DNA of 10,672 nt from Actinomycetales bacterium UBA1383 (GTDB lineage: Bacteria > Actinomycetota > Actinomycetes > Actinomycetales > Actinomycetaceae): NCBI GenBank assembly GCA_002305415.1, contig DBQX01000134.1, forward strand, positions 18,727-29,398, written 5' to 3'. Positions 1 to 6,650 of the stretch are shown one piece after another. Below the pieces are notes generated by a model. That model was not told the DNA's origin, did not search any database, and saw nothing but the letters and a program-made list of their open reading frames with translations. Position 1 is the first letter of the stretch, and the number at the start of each line of letters is the position of its first letter. Position numbers and translations under genes: made by a program.

Positions 1-1119
1 GCCGGCATCTATGTCCTCACGGGGGCCGCCGCGGGTGCGGCGGGCATGTGGGCGCCCCTCACGTTCCTGGTGGCCGGCCTCGTGGCCGCGCCGTCCGCCC
101 TGTCCTTCGCGGAGCTGTCGGCCCGCATCCCCGAGGCTGCCGGGGACTCCTCCTACATCGAGCTCGGACTGGGCCTGCACTGGCTCGCGGTCCTGGTGGG
201 CTGGGTCAACATCGTGGCCGGGGAAGTGGCGGCGGCCGCGATCCTGCGTGGCGGCGTCGGCTACCTCGTCTCGCTCGTGGACATCCCCTTCGCCTGGGGC
301 GTGGTCGGACTCGGGGCTGCGCTGACCGGGATCGCGCTGGTGGGCGTGCTGGAGAGCCTGGGCGTGGCGGCGATCCTCACGGTGGTCGAGGTCGCGGGGC
401 TGCTCCTCGCCGCCTGGGCGGGCCTACGGGCGGAGCCGGTGGCGGACTGGGGGTGGCCGCTGCCCGCGCCGGAGTGGACGGGGATCGCCCTCGCCACCAG
501 CTTCGCGTTCTTCGCCTTCATCGGGTTCGACGACATGGTGAACATGGCGGAGGAGGTACGCGACCCCCACCGGGCCATGCCCCGGTCGATCCTCGCCGCC
601 CTCGGGGTGACGGCCGTCCTGTACGCCGCGGTGTCGGTCGCCGCGGTCCGCGCCGTCCCCCGCGACGTCCTCGCCGCCTCCGAGCGTCCGCTCGCGCTCG
701 TGTGGGAGGCGGGGACCGGCACTCCCGCGGCCTTCCTCTCGGCGATCGCGGTGGCCGCCGCGCTGAACGGGGTGCTCGCGCAGATGGTGATGGCGAGCCG
801 CGTGCTGTTCGGCCTCGGGAAGCGTTCCGCCGGGCTGGCGGTGTTCCGCCGCACCGGGGGCCGCGGTATCCCGGTGCTGGGCACGGTGCTGATGGGGGCC
901 GGCGTGGTGGCAGCCGCCCTCGCCCTCCCGGTCACCGTCCTCGCCGAGCTCACCACCCAGGCGCTGCTCGTGGTGTTCGCGATCGTCAACGCCGCATTGA
1001 TCGGACTGCAGCGCACCCAACCGGTATCGCCGTTCCGCGTGCCGCGGTGGGTGCCGTGGGCCGGGATGGTCGGCTCGACGGTGATGTTCGTGGCCTCCCT
1101 GGTCGCGGAACTCGCCTGA
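1..1119 (+). CDS. APC-superfamily amino-acid permease, 5' end cut by the window edge
   Basis: Secondary transporter of the amino acid-polyamine-organocation superfamily in the cytoplasmic membrane, probably importing an amino acid with a proton. The reading frame is open from base 1 and stops with TGA at 1117-1119, giving 372 visible residues. It begins inside the helix-1 signature (AGIYVLTG), so probably only the N-terminal tail and the start of helix 1 are missing. The strongest family mark is the helix-6 region FAFFAFIGFDDMVNMAEEV (bases 502-558) followed by RDPHRAMPRSI, typical of cationic amino-acid transporter-like and related permeases. About ten further hydrophobic segments follow. 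An internal ATG at 46 is not the start, because the conserved helix 1 lies upstream of it. The gene converges on the AEC transporter with 11 bases between the stops. Family assignment is firm; the substrate cannot be read from sequence. Confidence 0.9.
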   Translation, partial: AGIYVLTGAAAGAAGMWAPLTFLVAGLVAAPSALSFAELSARIPEAAGDSSYIELGLGLHWLAVLVGWVNIVAGEVAAAAILRGGVGYLVSLVDIPFAWGVVGLGAALTGIALVGVLESLGVAAILTVVEVAGLLLAAWAGLRAEPVADWGWPLPAPEWTGIALATSFAFFAFIGFDDMVNMAEEVRDPHRAMPRSILAALGVTAVLYAAVSVAAVRAVPRDVLAASERPLALVWEAGTGTPAAFLSAIAVAAALNGVLAQMVMASRVLFGLGKRSAGLAVFRRTGGRGIPVLGTVLMGAGVVAAALALPVTVLAELTTQALLVVFAIVNAALIGLQRTQPVSPFRVPRWVPWAGMVGSTVMFVASLVAELA

Positions 1120-1130
1120 CCGTCCGCATC

Positions 1131-2084
1131 TCAGGCCAGCAGCGCGGCGATCGCCGCGAGGGAGGGGATGGCGAGCAGCGTCGTCGCGAGCACCGCGCCG
1201 CGCGCCAGCGACGTGGCCGTCCCGGTGCGGAACGCGGCCACGTAGGTGTTCTGCGCCGTCGGCAGCCCGGCCATCGCGACCACCGCGAACAGGGCGTGGC
1301 CCCGGAGCCCGAACACCGCGGTGGCGAGCAGCCAGGCGACCGCGGGCTGGACCGCCAGCTTCAGGGCGGCAGCGAGCGCCACGCTCGCCCCGGTGCGGCG
1401 GTGGCGGCGGGCGACGGCGTCGTCGACGACCCGGAACGCCGTGGCCATGCCGGTCATCGACAGGCCGAAGGCGATGAGCACCGAGGGGACCGCGGCCGCG
1501 CCGACCACCCGGATGGGCTCCATCACGAGCTCCGGGAGGGTGGTCCCCGTGGCCCCGAGCGCCATTCCCAGCGCGGACGCGACCACCAGCGGGTTGGTCA
1601 CCACCACGCGCACGACCCGCCGGGGCGAGGTGGCGCCGTCGCGGGAGACGAGGTCCGCGAGCACGAAGAACAGCGGGGTGAAGAACCCCAGCTGGAAGAG
1701 CAGCACCGGGACCACGTGCGTGGCCGAACCCAGGACGTAGGCCGCCAGCGGGATGCCGAGGTGCGCGGCGTTGGCGAGCGACGACGCCATCGCCCCCACC
1801 ACCGTCTCGCCCGGGGACCTCCGGAGGACCAGTCGGGAGAGCAGCGCGAACGCCGTCGCCGACGCCACGGCGCTGAGGGCGGCGATCGCGAGCGGAGCGC
1901 CGACGAGGGCGCGGATGTCCGTGGTGGCGAGCGTCGCGAACAGGAGGCAGGGCGTGGCCACGTAGTACACGAGCCGGTTGAGCACCTCCTGGGCACCGTC
2001 GCCGAGGACGCGCAGCCGGCCGAGCACCCAACCGAGCACGATGATCGCCCAGACCACGGACATCCCGGCGAGCACTCCAGACAC
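1131..2084 (-). CDS. AEC-family transporter (auxin efflux carrier / malonate-type permease)
   Basis: Integral membrane transporter of the AEC family; bacterial members move organic anions such as malate or malonate, or amino acids. The 317-residue protein is hydrophobic throughout, with about ten predicted helices. It carries the two family marks: SLANAAHLGIPLAAYVLG in the first half and the helix-breaking AGLPTAQNTYVAAF in the second half, corresponding to the Asn-Pro-rich motifs of each five-helix repeat. The GTG at 2084 is the longest start that keeps the family-like N-terminus. An ATG at 2063 (residue 8), with GGAG 11 bases upstream, is an alternative, so the exact start is uncertain. The gene is divergent from the DHA2 efflux pump across a 118-base gap with a TetR-type operator, which suggests shared control. 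Substrate unknown. Confidence 0.88.
   Translation of the reverse strand: MSGVLAGMSVVWAIIVLGWVLGRLRVLGDGAQEVLNRLVYYVATPCLLFATLATTDIRALVGAPLAIAALSAVASATAFALLSRLVLRRSPGETVVGAMASSLANAAHLGIPLAAYVLGSATHVVPVLLFQLGFFTPLFFVLADLVSRDGATSPRRVVRVVVTNPLVVASALGMALGATGTTLPELVMEPIRVVGAAAVPSVLIAFGLSMTGMATAFRVVDDAVARRHRRTGASVALAAALKLAVQPAVAWLLATAVFGLRGHALFAVVAMAGLPTAQNTYVAAFRTGTATSLARGAVLATTLLAIPSLAAIAALLA
1143..1158. terminator. 16-base perfect palindrome at a convergent gene junction, possible terminator
   Basis: CGCGGCGA is followed directly by TCGCCGCG, just past the permease stop and inside the 3' end of the AEC gene, where it encodes an Ala/Ile/Leu-rich C-terminus. Because the two genes converge with only 11 bases between stops, a GC-rich stem here could end permease transcription. 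There is no T tract and no loop, so a chance palindrome in GC-rich coding DNA is a real alternative. Confidence 0.25.
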
Positions 2085-2086
2085 GT

Positions 2087-2096
2087 GAGCATGCTC
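2087..2096. promoter_or_regulatory. 10-base palindrome GAGCATGCTC in the leader of the AEC gene
   Basis: A perfect palindrome two bases upstream of the AEC GTG start. It overlaps the place where that gene's ribosome-binding site would be (GAGAG on the minus strand). It may be a small operator or a stem covering the start, or it may be chance. No known operator is recognised. Confidence 0.25.
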
Positions 2097-2130
2097 TCAT
2101 GTCACCGCTGGACGCCCTCTCGGGTATCCT

Positions 2131-2151
2131 TTTACGACTACGCGTCGTAAA
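2131..2151. promoter_or_regulatory. TetR-type operator between the AEC transporter and the DHA2 pump
   Basis: A perfect inverted repeat, TTTACGAC and GTCGTAAA, with 8-base arms separated by 5 bases (TACGC). It lies between divergent transporter genes. Length, AT-rich ends and symmetry match operators of TetR-family repressors of drug-efflux genes. Each arm also reads TTTACG, a plausible -35 hexamer, on its own strand. On the minus strand it is followed after 17 bases by GATACC, a possible -10 for the AEC gene. On the plus strand a 17-base spacer leads to a weak TTGGGT. A repressor bound here would cover both promoters. The operator is seen directly; the TetR assignment is inference, and no regulator gene lies in the window. 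Confidence 0.7.
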
Positions 2152-2190
2152 GTTTGGGTGGTCGCGGCGCAGACCCGCGCTGCCAGCCAC

Positions 2191-2196
2191 GGAGGA
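2191..2196 (+). promoter_or_regulatory. Ribosome-binding site of the DHA2 pump gene
   Basis: GGAGGA lies 6 bases upstream of the ATG at 2203. It decides the start: an earlier in-frame ATG or GTG around 2158 has no such site and lies only 7 bases from the operator, so the shorter protein is correct. Confidence 0.8.
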
Positions 2197-2202
2197 ACTC
2201 TC

Positions 2203-3843
2203 ATGGTCACTCCCCGCACCGCCTCACAATCCTCGCAGTCCGGATCCGTCCCCGCACCCGGTGGAGGCTCCGACCGGCAGCGCTGGATCGCGCTGGTCGG
2301 CATCGCGCTCGGCGTGGCCCTGGTCATCATGGACGCCACGATCGCGAATGTCGCGCTGCCCGTGGTGATCCGGGACCTCGGCCTGACCGCCACCGAGACC
2401 CAGTGGATGAACGCCATCTACTCCCTCGTGTTCGCGGCCCTCATCCTGCTCGCCGGCCGGCTCAGCGACATCCACGGCCGCAGGCTCATGCTCCTCGCCG
2501 GGCTCACGCTGTTCATGCTGGCCTCGCTGGCCGTGGGCTCGGCGCCCACTCCGGCGTTCCTGATCGGCGCGCGGCTGGTGCAGGGCATCGGGGCCGCGTT
2601 CGTGATGCCCTCGACCCTCTCCACCATCAACGCCCTCTTCCACGGCCGGGAGCGCGCCATCGCCTTCGCCGTGTACGGCTCGATGATCGGCGGCATGGCG
2701 GCCGTGGGCCCGCTGCTGGGCGGCTGGCTCGCCACGGACTTCAGCTGGCGGTGGGCCTTCTGGATCAACATCCCCTTCTCCCTGGCCGCGATCGTGGTGG
2801 CCGTGCGGTACGTGCCCGAGACCCGCGACCCGAACGTGCGGCACGGCATCGACGTCCCCGGCACGCTGCTCGCCAGCATCGGCATGACGGCCATCGTGTA
2901 CGGCCTGATCGAGTCCTCGCAGTACGGCTGGCTCGCGGGGCCGTCCGGCGAGTTCTCCCCGGTGCCGTGGGCGATCGGTGGTGGCCTGGCGCTCATGGCG
3001 GCGTTCGTGGCGGTCGAGCGGCGCCGCGAGCGGGCGGACCTGCCCGTGCTCGCCCACCTCGGGATGTTCGCCGTCCCCACCTTCCGCTACGGCCTGATCG
3101 CCGCCCTCATCGTCTCGCTCGGCGAGTTCGGCATGCTGTTCGTCCTTCCCCTGCTGCTGCAGGGTGCCATGGGCTACGACGCCATCCACACCGGCTGGAT
3201 CATGATGGCGCTCGCCGGAGGCACGTTCCTCTCCTCCGGGATGGTGCCACGGGCCACCCGGCGCCTCGGCCAGCGCGCCGTGGTGCGGCTCGGGCTGGCC
3301 CTCGAAGCGGTGGCCATCGCCGGCCTGGCCCTCGCCCTGCCCACAGGGCACTGGCAGGTGGCCGGCATCCTCGCGGTGTACGGGGTGGGCGTGGGCCTCG
3401 CGACCGCGCAACTCACGAACACCATCCTCGAGGACGTCCCCGTGGCGCAGTCCGGAGAGGCGTCGGGCATGACCACCACGGTGCGGCAGATCGGCACCTC
3501 GCTCGGCATCGCCCTGCTGGGCGGCCTCCTCATCTCCGGCCTCACCAGCGGCACGCGGGACGGACTGGAGGCAGCGGGCGCGCCCCCCGCGGTGGTCGAC
3601 TCGCTCGTGGAGGTGGTGCGCGAATCCGTCGGGGCGGCCATTCCCGGCCTCGCCGCTGACCCCGCCACCGCCCAGGCCGCCGACATCGCCGCCGATGCCC
3701 TCATCGACGCCGCGAAGCTCACCACCGGCATCGCCGCGGGCGTGCTCGGGATCGGGGTGCTCGCCACGATCGCCCTGCCCCGGCGCGAGGAGGACGACGA
3801 CGCCGCCGCGCCCGCGCCGTCGTCTCCCGCCGCGGCGGGCTGA
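2203..3843 (+). CDS. DHA2-family (EmrB/QacA-type) 14-helix MFS drug:proton antiporter
   Basis: Proton-driven exporter of drugs or other hydrophobic compounds in the cytoplasmic membrane. The 546-residue protein has the family motifs in order: MDATIANVALP at about residues 43-53 (DHA2 motif D1 with its helix-1 Asp), GRLSDIHGRRL at 85-95 (motif A in the 2-3 loop), GSMIGGMAAVGPLLGGWL at 159-176 (antiporter motif C) and SWRWAFWINIPF at about 181-192. A long non-membrane loop, roughly residues 450-500, precedes the last helix, as in many actinobacterial members, and the tail is acidic then Ala/Pro-rich. The start is set by a strong GGAGGA site. The TetR-type operator 52 bases upstream predicts drug-inducible derepression. 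The gene converges on the DNA glycosylase with 11 bases between stops. The exported substrate cannot be predicted. Confidence 0.93.
   Translation: MVTPRTASQSSQSGSVPAPGGGSDRQRWIALVGIALGVALVIMDATIANVALPVVIRDLGLTATETQWMNAIYSLVFAALILLAGRLSDIHGRRLMLLAGLTLFMLASLAVGSAPTPAFLIGARLVQGIGAAFVMPSTLSTINALFHGRERAIAFAVYGSMIGGMAAVGPLLGGWLATDFSWRWAFWINIPFSLAAIVVAVRYVPETRDPNVRHGIDVPGTLLASIGMTAIVYGLIESSQYGWLAGPSGEFSPVPWAIGGGLALMAAFVAVERRRERADLPVLAHLGMFAVPTFRYGLIAALIVSLGEFGMLFVLPLLLQGAMGYDAIHTGWIMMALAGGTFLSSGMVPRATRRLGQRAVVRLGLALEAVAIAGLALALPTGHWQVAGILAVYGVGVGLATAQLTNTILEDVPVAQSGEASGMTTTVRQIGTSLGIALLGGLLISGLTSGTRDGLEAAGAPPAVVDSLVEVVRESVGAAIPGLAADPATAQAADIAADALIDAAKLTTGIAAGVLGIGVLATIALPRREEDDDAAAPAPSSPAAAG
3826..3839. 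terminator. 14-base GC palindrome at the end of the pump gene, possible terminator
   Basis: CCCGCCG and CGGCGGG abut inside the last codons of the pump gene, just before its TGA and next to the convergent glycosylase gene. A second inverted repeat, CCGGCC-N4-GGCCGG at 3873-3888, lies in the 3' end of the glycosylase gene. Together they could form stems that stop read-through in each direction. Neither has a T tract, so the support is only position and symmetry. Confidence 0.3.
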
Positions 3844-3854
3844 CCGCTCGACGC

Positions 3855-4505
3855 TCAGGAACGCGCCCTCCCCCGGCCGGCGGGCCGGTACGCCGAGACG
3901 GTGGCGTCGCCCGCGATCCAGAACCGCCACGGATGGGCCTCACCGTCGCCGCCGGGCCCGCTGACCCCCACGCGCGGGCCGGTCGCGATCCGGTCCGCGG
4001 GCAGGGGCGCTGCCGGCACCCAGAGCGACCACTCCTCGCCGAGGAGGTCGGCGCCGTCGTCGGCACGGGTGGCGGCGAAGGTGGCAGCGAGGTTGCCGGG
4101 ACCACGGGCAAGCGCGGCGTCCGGGAGGTGGGAGCTGCGCGGCCGGGTCTCCCGGCGGCGGCGCGCCACCTCCACGCCCTCCACCACCTCGCCCGCCCGC
4201 AGGAGGCACCCCGTGGGGACGTCGACGGCGTCGCACACGATGTTGAGGGCGTGGTGCATGCCGTACGTGAAGTAGCAGTAGAGGTGCCCGGGCGGCCCCC
4301 ACATCGTGGCGTTGCGTGCCGTGCGGCCGCGATAGGAATGGGAACCGGGGTCGGCGGTGCCGGCGTACGCCTCCACCTCGGTCAGGCGTACGGCGACGAC
4401 GCCGTCGGGCCCCTCCCGCCGCAGCACCGCGCCGAGCACGAGGGGCGCGAGGGCGAGGACGGGGCGCTCGAAGAAGTCGCGGCTCGCGCGGGTGAGACCG
4501 TCCAC
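3855..4505 (-). CDS. 3-methyladenine DNA glycosylase, AAG/MPG family
   Basis: Monofunctional base-excision repair enzyme that removes alkylated purines such as 3-methyladenine and hypoxanthine from DNA in the cytoplasm. The 216-residue protein has the usual length and family marks: RLTEVEAY with E45 matching the general-base Glu of human AAG (Glu125) and Y47, then HSYRGRTARNATMWGPPG, the DNA-contact block YFTYGMHHALNIV, LLRAGEVVEG, GPGNLAATF, and a C-terminal HPWRFWIAGDATVSAY. The Asn in GPGNLA sits where many relatives have Lys or Arg. The reading frame is open to 4601, but upstream residues are low-complexity and unlike the family, so the GTG at 4505 is chosen. No Shine-Dalgarno precedes it, and a -10-like CATACT sits exactly 6 bases upstream, which suggests a leaderless mRNA. 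It is divergent from the acyl-CoA ligase, with no functional link evident. Confidence 0.92.
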   Translation of the reverse strand: MDGLTRASRDFFERPVLALAPLVLGAVLRREGPDGVVAVRLTEVEAYAGTADPGSHSYRGRTARNATMWGPPGHLYCYFTYGMHHALNIVCDAVDVPTGCLLRAGEVVEGVEVARRRRETRPRSSHLPDAALARGPGNLAATFAATRADDGADLLGEEWSLWVPAAPLPADRIATGPRVGVSGPGGDGEAHPWRFWIAGDATVSAYRPAGRGRARS

Positions 4506-4511
4506 CCCGGC

Positions 4512-4517
4512 AGTATG
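4512..4517 (-). promoter_or_regulatory. Candidate -10 element for a leaderless glycosylase transcript
   Basis: Read on the minus strand the bases are CATACT, close to the actinobacterial TAnnnT consensus. The first base of the GTG start follows after 6 bases, so transcription could begin at the start codon itself. No convincing -35 hexamer is seen at the expected distance. This agrees with the absence of a ribosome-binding site. Confidence 0.4.
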
Positions 4518-4521
4518 GCCG

Positions 4522-4570
4522 CCGGAGGGGGCAGGGCGCACCCGCGGCCGGAGGGCGCGCACCCCGCGTG
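4522..4570. repeat. Degenerate tandem duplication in the glycosylase-ligase gap
   Basis: CCGGAGGG occurs at 4522-4529 and 4548-4555. Each copy is followed by GCGCACCC (4536-4543 and 4557-4564) and then by CGCG. The two halves look like an old duplication of about 25 bases that has since gained or lost a few bases. It could affect spacing of upstream promoter elements; no function is known. Confidence 0.5.
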
Positions 4571-4572
4571 CC

Positions 4573-4629
4573 GGCCCGGCAACCGTTCGGTGGCCCGGCA
4601 ACCGGCCCGATTCGGCGGGCCCGGCAACC
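4573..4629. repeat. Three direct copies of GGCCCGGCAACC upstream of the acyl-CoA ligase
   Basis: The identical 12-mer lies at 4573-4584, 4592-4603 and 4618-4629, all in the same orientation. The second and third copies share an upstream extension TTCGG(T/C)GG, at 4586 and 4611. Copy starts are 19 and 26 bases apart, and the last copy ends 52 bases before the ligase ATG. Exact repetition in a non-coding gap suggests binding sites for a regulator or a short tandem duplication. It does not resemble the palindromic sites of the FadR or TetR regulators of fatty-acid genes. Confidence 0.75.
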
Positions 4630-4681
4630 TACGCCCACGTAGCCTTGTGACACCCCGTCCCGGCGACCGAAAGCCCGACAC

Positions 4682-6643
4682 ATGTCCACCCTCCAGGAAC
4701 TGTGGATCGCTGCCACGCCCCCGCAGGTGCCCCGGCACCTCGAGTACCCCACCGGTTCACTCGTCGACGAGTTCGACCGCGCCACCGCCGAGTTCGCGGA
4801 CCTCCCCGCGCTGGACTTCTTCGGCGCGCGCACCAGCTACGCCGAGCTGCGGGAGGCCGTCTACACCGTGGCCGGCAACCTCGCCGAGATGGGTGTCGGC
4901 CCGGGCAGGCAGGTGGCCCTCCTGATGCCGAACTGCCCGCAGCACGTCATCGCGTTCTACGCCGTGCTCGTGGCCGGCGGGACCGTCGTGGAGCACAACC
5001 CGCTCTCCACGATCGCCGAGCTCACCCCCATGTTCGCGGACCACCAGGCGGACGTCGCCATCGTGTGGGACTCGGCCGCCCCGCTGCTCCTGAACATGCC
5101 CGCCGCGGTACGGCCCAGCCACATCATCGCCGTCACCATGATCGACGCCATGCCGCTCGGCAAGCGGCTCCTGCTGCGCCTGCCCATCAAGAAGGCACGC
5201 GAGTCGCGGGCACTCCTCTCCACCCCGGCGCCCCGCGCGATCCCGTGGTCCCGGTTGCTCCGGCACGCGCCCCTGCCCCCGGCGGCGAACCGCCCCGACC
5301 CTGACGACGACGCCCTCATCCTCTACACGTCCGGCACCACGGCCCTCCCCAAGGGGGTCCCGCTGACGCACCGGAACCTCAACGCCAACTCGGTGCAGGG
5401 CGCCACCTGGGTGATCGGGCTCCAGCCCGGCAAGGAGGTGTTCCTGACCTGCCTCCCGCTGTTCCACGTGTTCGGATGCTCCCTCGCGATGAACCTGCCG
5501 CTGCAGTACGGCGCGATGCTCCACCTGGTGCCCAAGCCGGAGGCGGGCCTGATCCTCGACACGTTCACGCGGAAGGTGTCAACGATCGTCATCGCGGTGC
5601 CGCCCCTGTTCGAGCGGATCGCGGACGCGGCAGCCGAGCGGGGCGTCTCGATCCGGGGCGCGCGGGTGGGCATCAGTGGCGCCATGCCGCTCCCGGCCTC
5701 GCTGATCGACAAGTGGGAGGCCGCGACCGGCGGCCTGCTCATCGAGGGCTACGGGTTGTCGGAGTGCTCCCCGATCCTGGCCGGGAACCCCGTGACGAAG
5801 GCCCGCAAGCCGGGGCACATCGGCATCCCCTTCCCGGACACCGAGATCCGGCTCTCGGACCCCGACGACCCCTCGCGCGAGGTGCCGCAGGGTGAGCCCG
5901 GCGAGATCCTGGCGAAGGGGCCACAGGTGTTCTCCGGTTACCGCAACCGGCCGGAGGAGACCGCGGCCGCGTTCTGGGACGGCTGGTTCCACACCGGCGA
6001 CATCGCCGAGCCGGACGAGGACGGATTCCTCCGCATCGTGGACCGGATCAAGGAAGTCGTGATCACGGGCGGCTTCAACGTGTACCCGAGCGAGGTCGAG
6101 GAGGCGCTGCGCGGACTCGAGGGCGTGCGCGACGCCGCCGTCGTCGGCCTGGTGAACGAGCTCGGCGCGGAGGAGGTCGTGGCCGCCCTGGTCCTGCACG
6201 AGGGCCACACCGTGGACCTCGAGCAGGTGCGCGAGCGGATCAGGGAACGGCTCACCGCGTACAAGGTGCCGCGGAAGCTGTTCGTGGTGCCGGAACTGCC
6301 GCGCAACCCCATGGGGAAGGTGCTCCGCCGCGAGGTGCGCGACGTGCTCCTCAAGCTGCGGGCGGACGCCGGCGAACTCGCTGACCGGGTCCGCACCGAC
6401 GCCGAGATCCTCGCCGACAAGGTGCGCCTCGACAGCGCCGACCTGGTCGACAAGGTCAGGTCCGACGCCGGCGCCCTCGCGGACCGGGTGCGCGGCGATG
6501 CCGGGGCCCTCGCCGACAGGGTGCGGACGGAACGCGAGCAGCGCGCCCTGCGCAGGGAGGGCGCGGGCGAGGCCGAACCGGACGAGGTGACGCCGGACGA
6601 CACCACCCCCGGCGGGGCCCCAGCGGAGGAGACCACCCGCTAG
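4682..6643 (+). CDS. Long-chain acyl-CoA ligase (FadD-like, ANL superfamily) with a C-terminal 11-mer repeat tail
   Basis: Activates a fatty acid with ATP to an acyl-adenylate, then to acyl-CoA, feeding beta-oxidation or lipid synthesis at the cytoplasmic membrane face. The 653-residue protein has the ANL core motifs in order: P-loop YTSGTTALPKG (215-225), GYGLSE (356-361), HTGD ending at the ribose-binding D440, hinge DRIKE (454-458), GGFNVYPSEVEE, and NPMGK with catalytic K546. The P-loop has Ala221 where Gly is usual. The core ends near residue 559. Residues 560-614 are five perfect-length 11-residue units, and 615-653 are charged and Pro/Thr/Glu-rich, probably disordered. Few relatives would be expected to carry such a tail. 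The ATG at 4682 gives a family-like N-terminus but has only a weak ribosome-binding site. It converges on the methyltransferase remnant with 7 bases between the stops. Confidence 0.92.
   Translation: MSTLQELWIAATPPQVPRHLEYPTGSLVDEFDRATAEFADLPALDFFGARTSYAELREAVYTVAGNLAEMGVGPGRQVALLMPNCPQHVIAFYAVLVAGGTVVEHNPLSTIAELTPMFADHQADVAIVWDSAAPLLLNMPAAVRPSHIIAVTMIDAMPLGKRLLLRLPIKKARESRALLSTPAPRAIPWSRLLRHAPLPPAANRPDPDDDALILYTSGTTALPKGVPLTHRNLNANSVQGATWVIGLQPGKEVFLTCLPLFHVFGCSLAMNLPLQYGAMLHLVPKPEAGLILDTFTRKVSTIVIAVPPLFERIADAAAERGVSIRGARVGISGAMPLPASLIDKWEAATGGLLIEGYGLSECSPILAGNPVTKARKPGHIGIPFPDTEIRLSDPDDPSREVPQGEPGEILAKGPQVFSGYRNRPEETAAAFWDGWFHTGDIAEPDEDGFLRIVDRIKEVVITGGFNVYPSEVEEALRGLEGVRDAAVVGLVNELGAEEVVAALVLHEGHTVDLEQVRERIRERLTAYKVPRKLFVVPELPRNPMGKVLRREVRDVLLKLRADAGELADRVRTDAEILADKVRLDSADLVDKVRSDAGALADRVRGDAGALADRVRTEREQRALRREGAGEAEPDEVTPDDTTPGGAPAEETTR
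6359..6523 (+). repeat. Five tandem 33-base units coding 11-residue repeats in the ligase tail
   Basis: The encoded units are RADAGELADRV, RTDAEILADKV, RLDSADLVDKV, RSDAGALADRV and RGDAGALADRV, ligase residues 560-614, with no gap between them. Apolar residues recur at positions 4, 7/8 and 11, the 3-4-4 hendecad spacing; Asp, Arg and Lys fill the rest. This predicts a continuous amphipathic helix or a coiled coil with little supercoil. The last two units differ at one residue, which points to recent duplication, while the second and third have diverged in sequence but keep the length. Confidence 0.88.
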
Positions 6644-6650
6644 CAGGGCG

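Noticed and set aside
48..2150. A 700-codon open frame on the plus strand across the permease and AEC genes
   Set aside because: It is Arg/Gly/Pro-rich low-complexity sequence with no family motifs. Long antisense and out-of-frame openings are expected in DNA this GC-rich.
424..2190. A 588-codon minus-strand open frame overlapping the AEC gene and the permease
   Set aside because: Composition is that of a shadow frame. The AEC gene in another frame of the same strand has clear motifs and explains the region.
2224..3930. A 568-codon minus-strand frame opposite the DHA2 pump
   Set aside because: Gly/His/Glu-rich repetitive translation typical of the antisense of a membrane-protein gene, with no start context or homology.
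6359..6523. The 33-base tandem units as a non-coding minisatellite or CRISPR-like array
   Set aside because: The units are in frame, diverge mostly at synonymous or conservative positions, keep protein-level periodicity and have no spacers.
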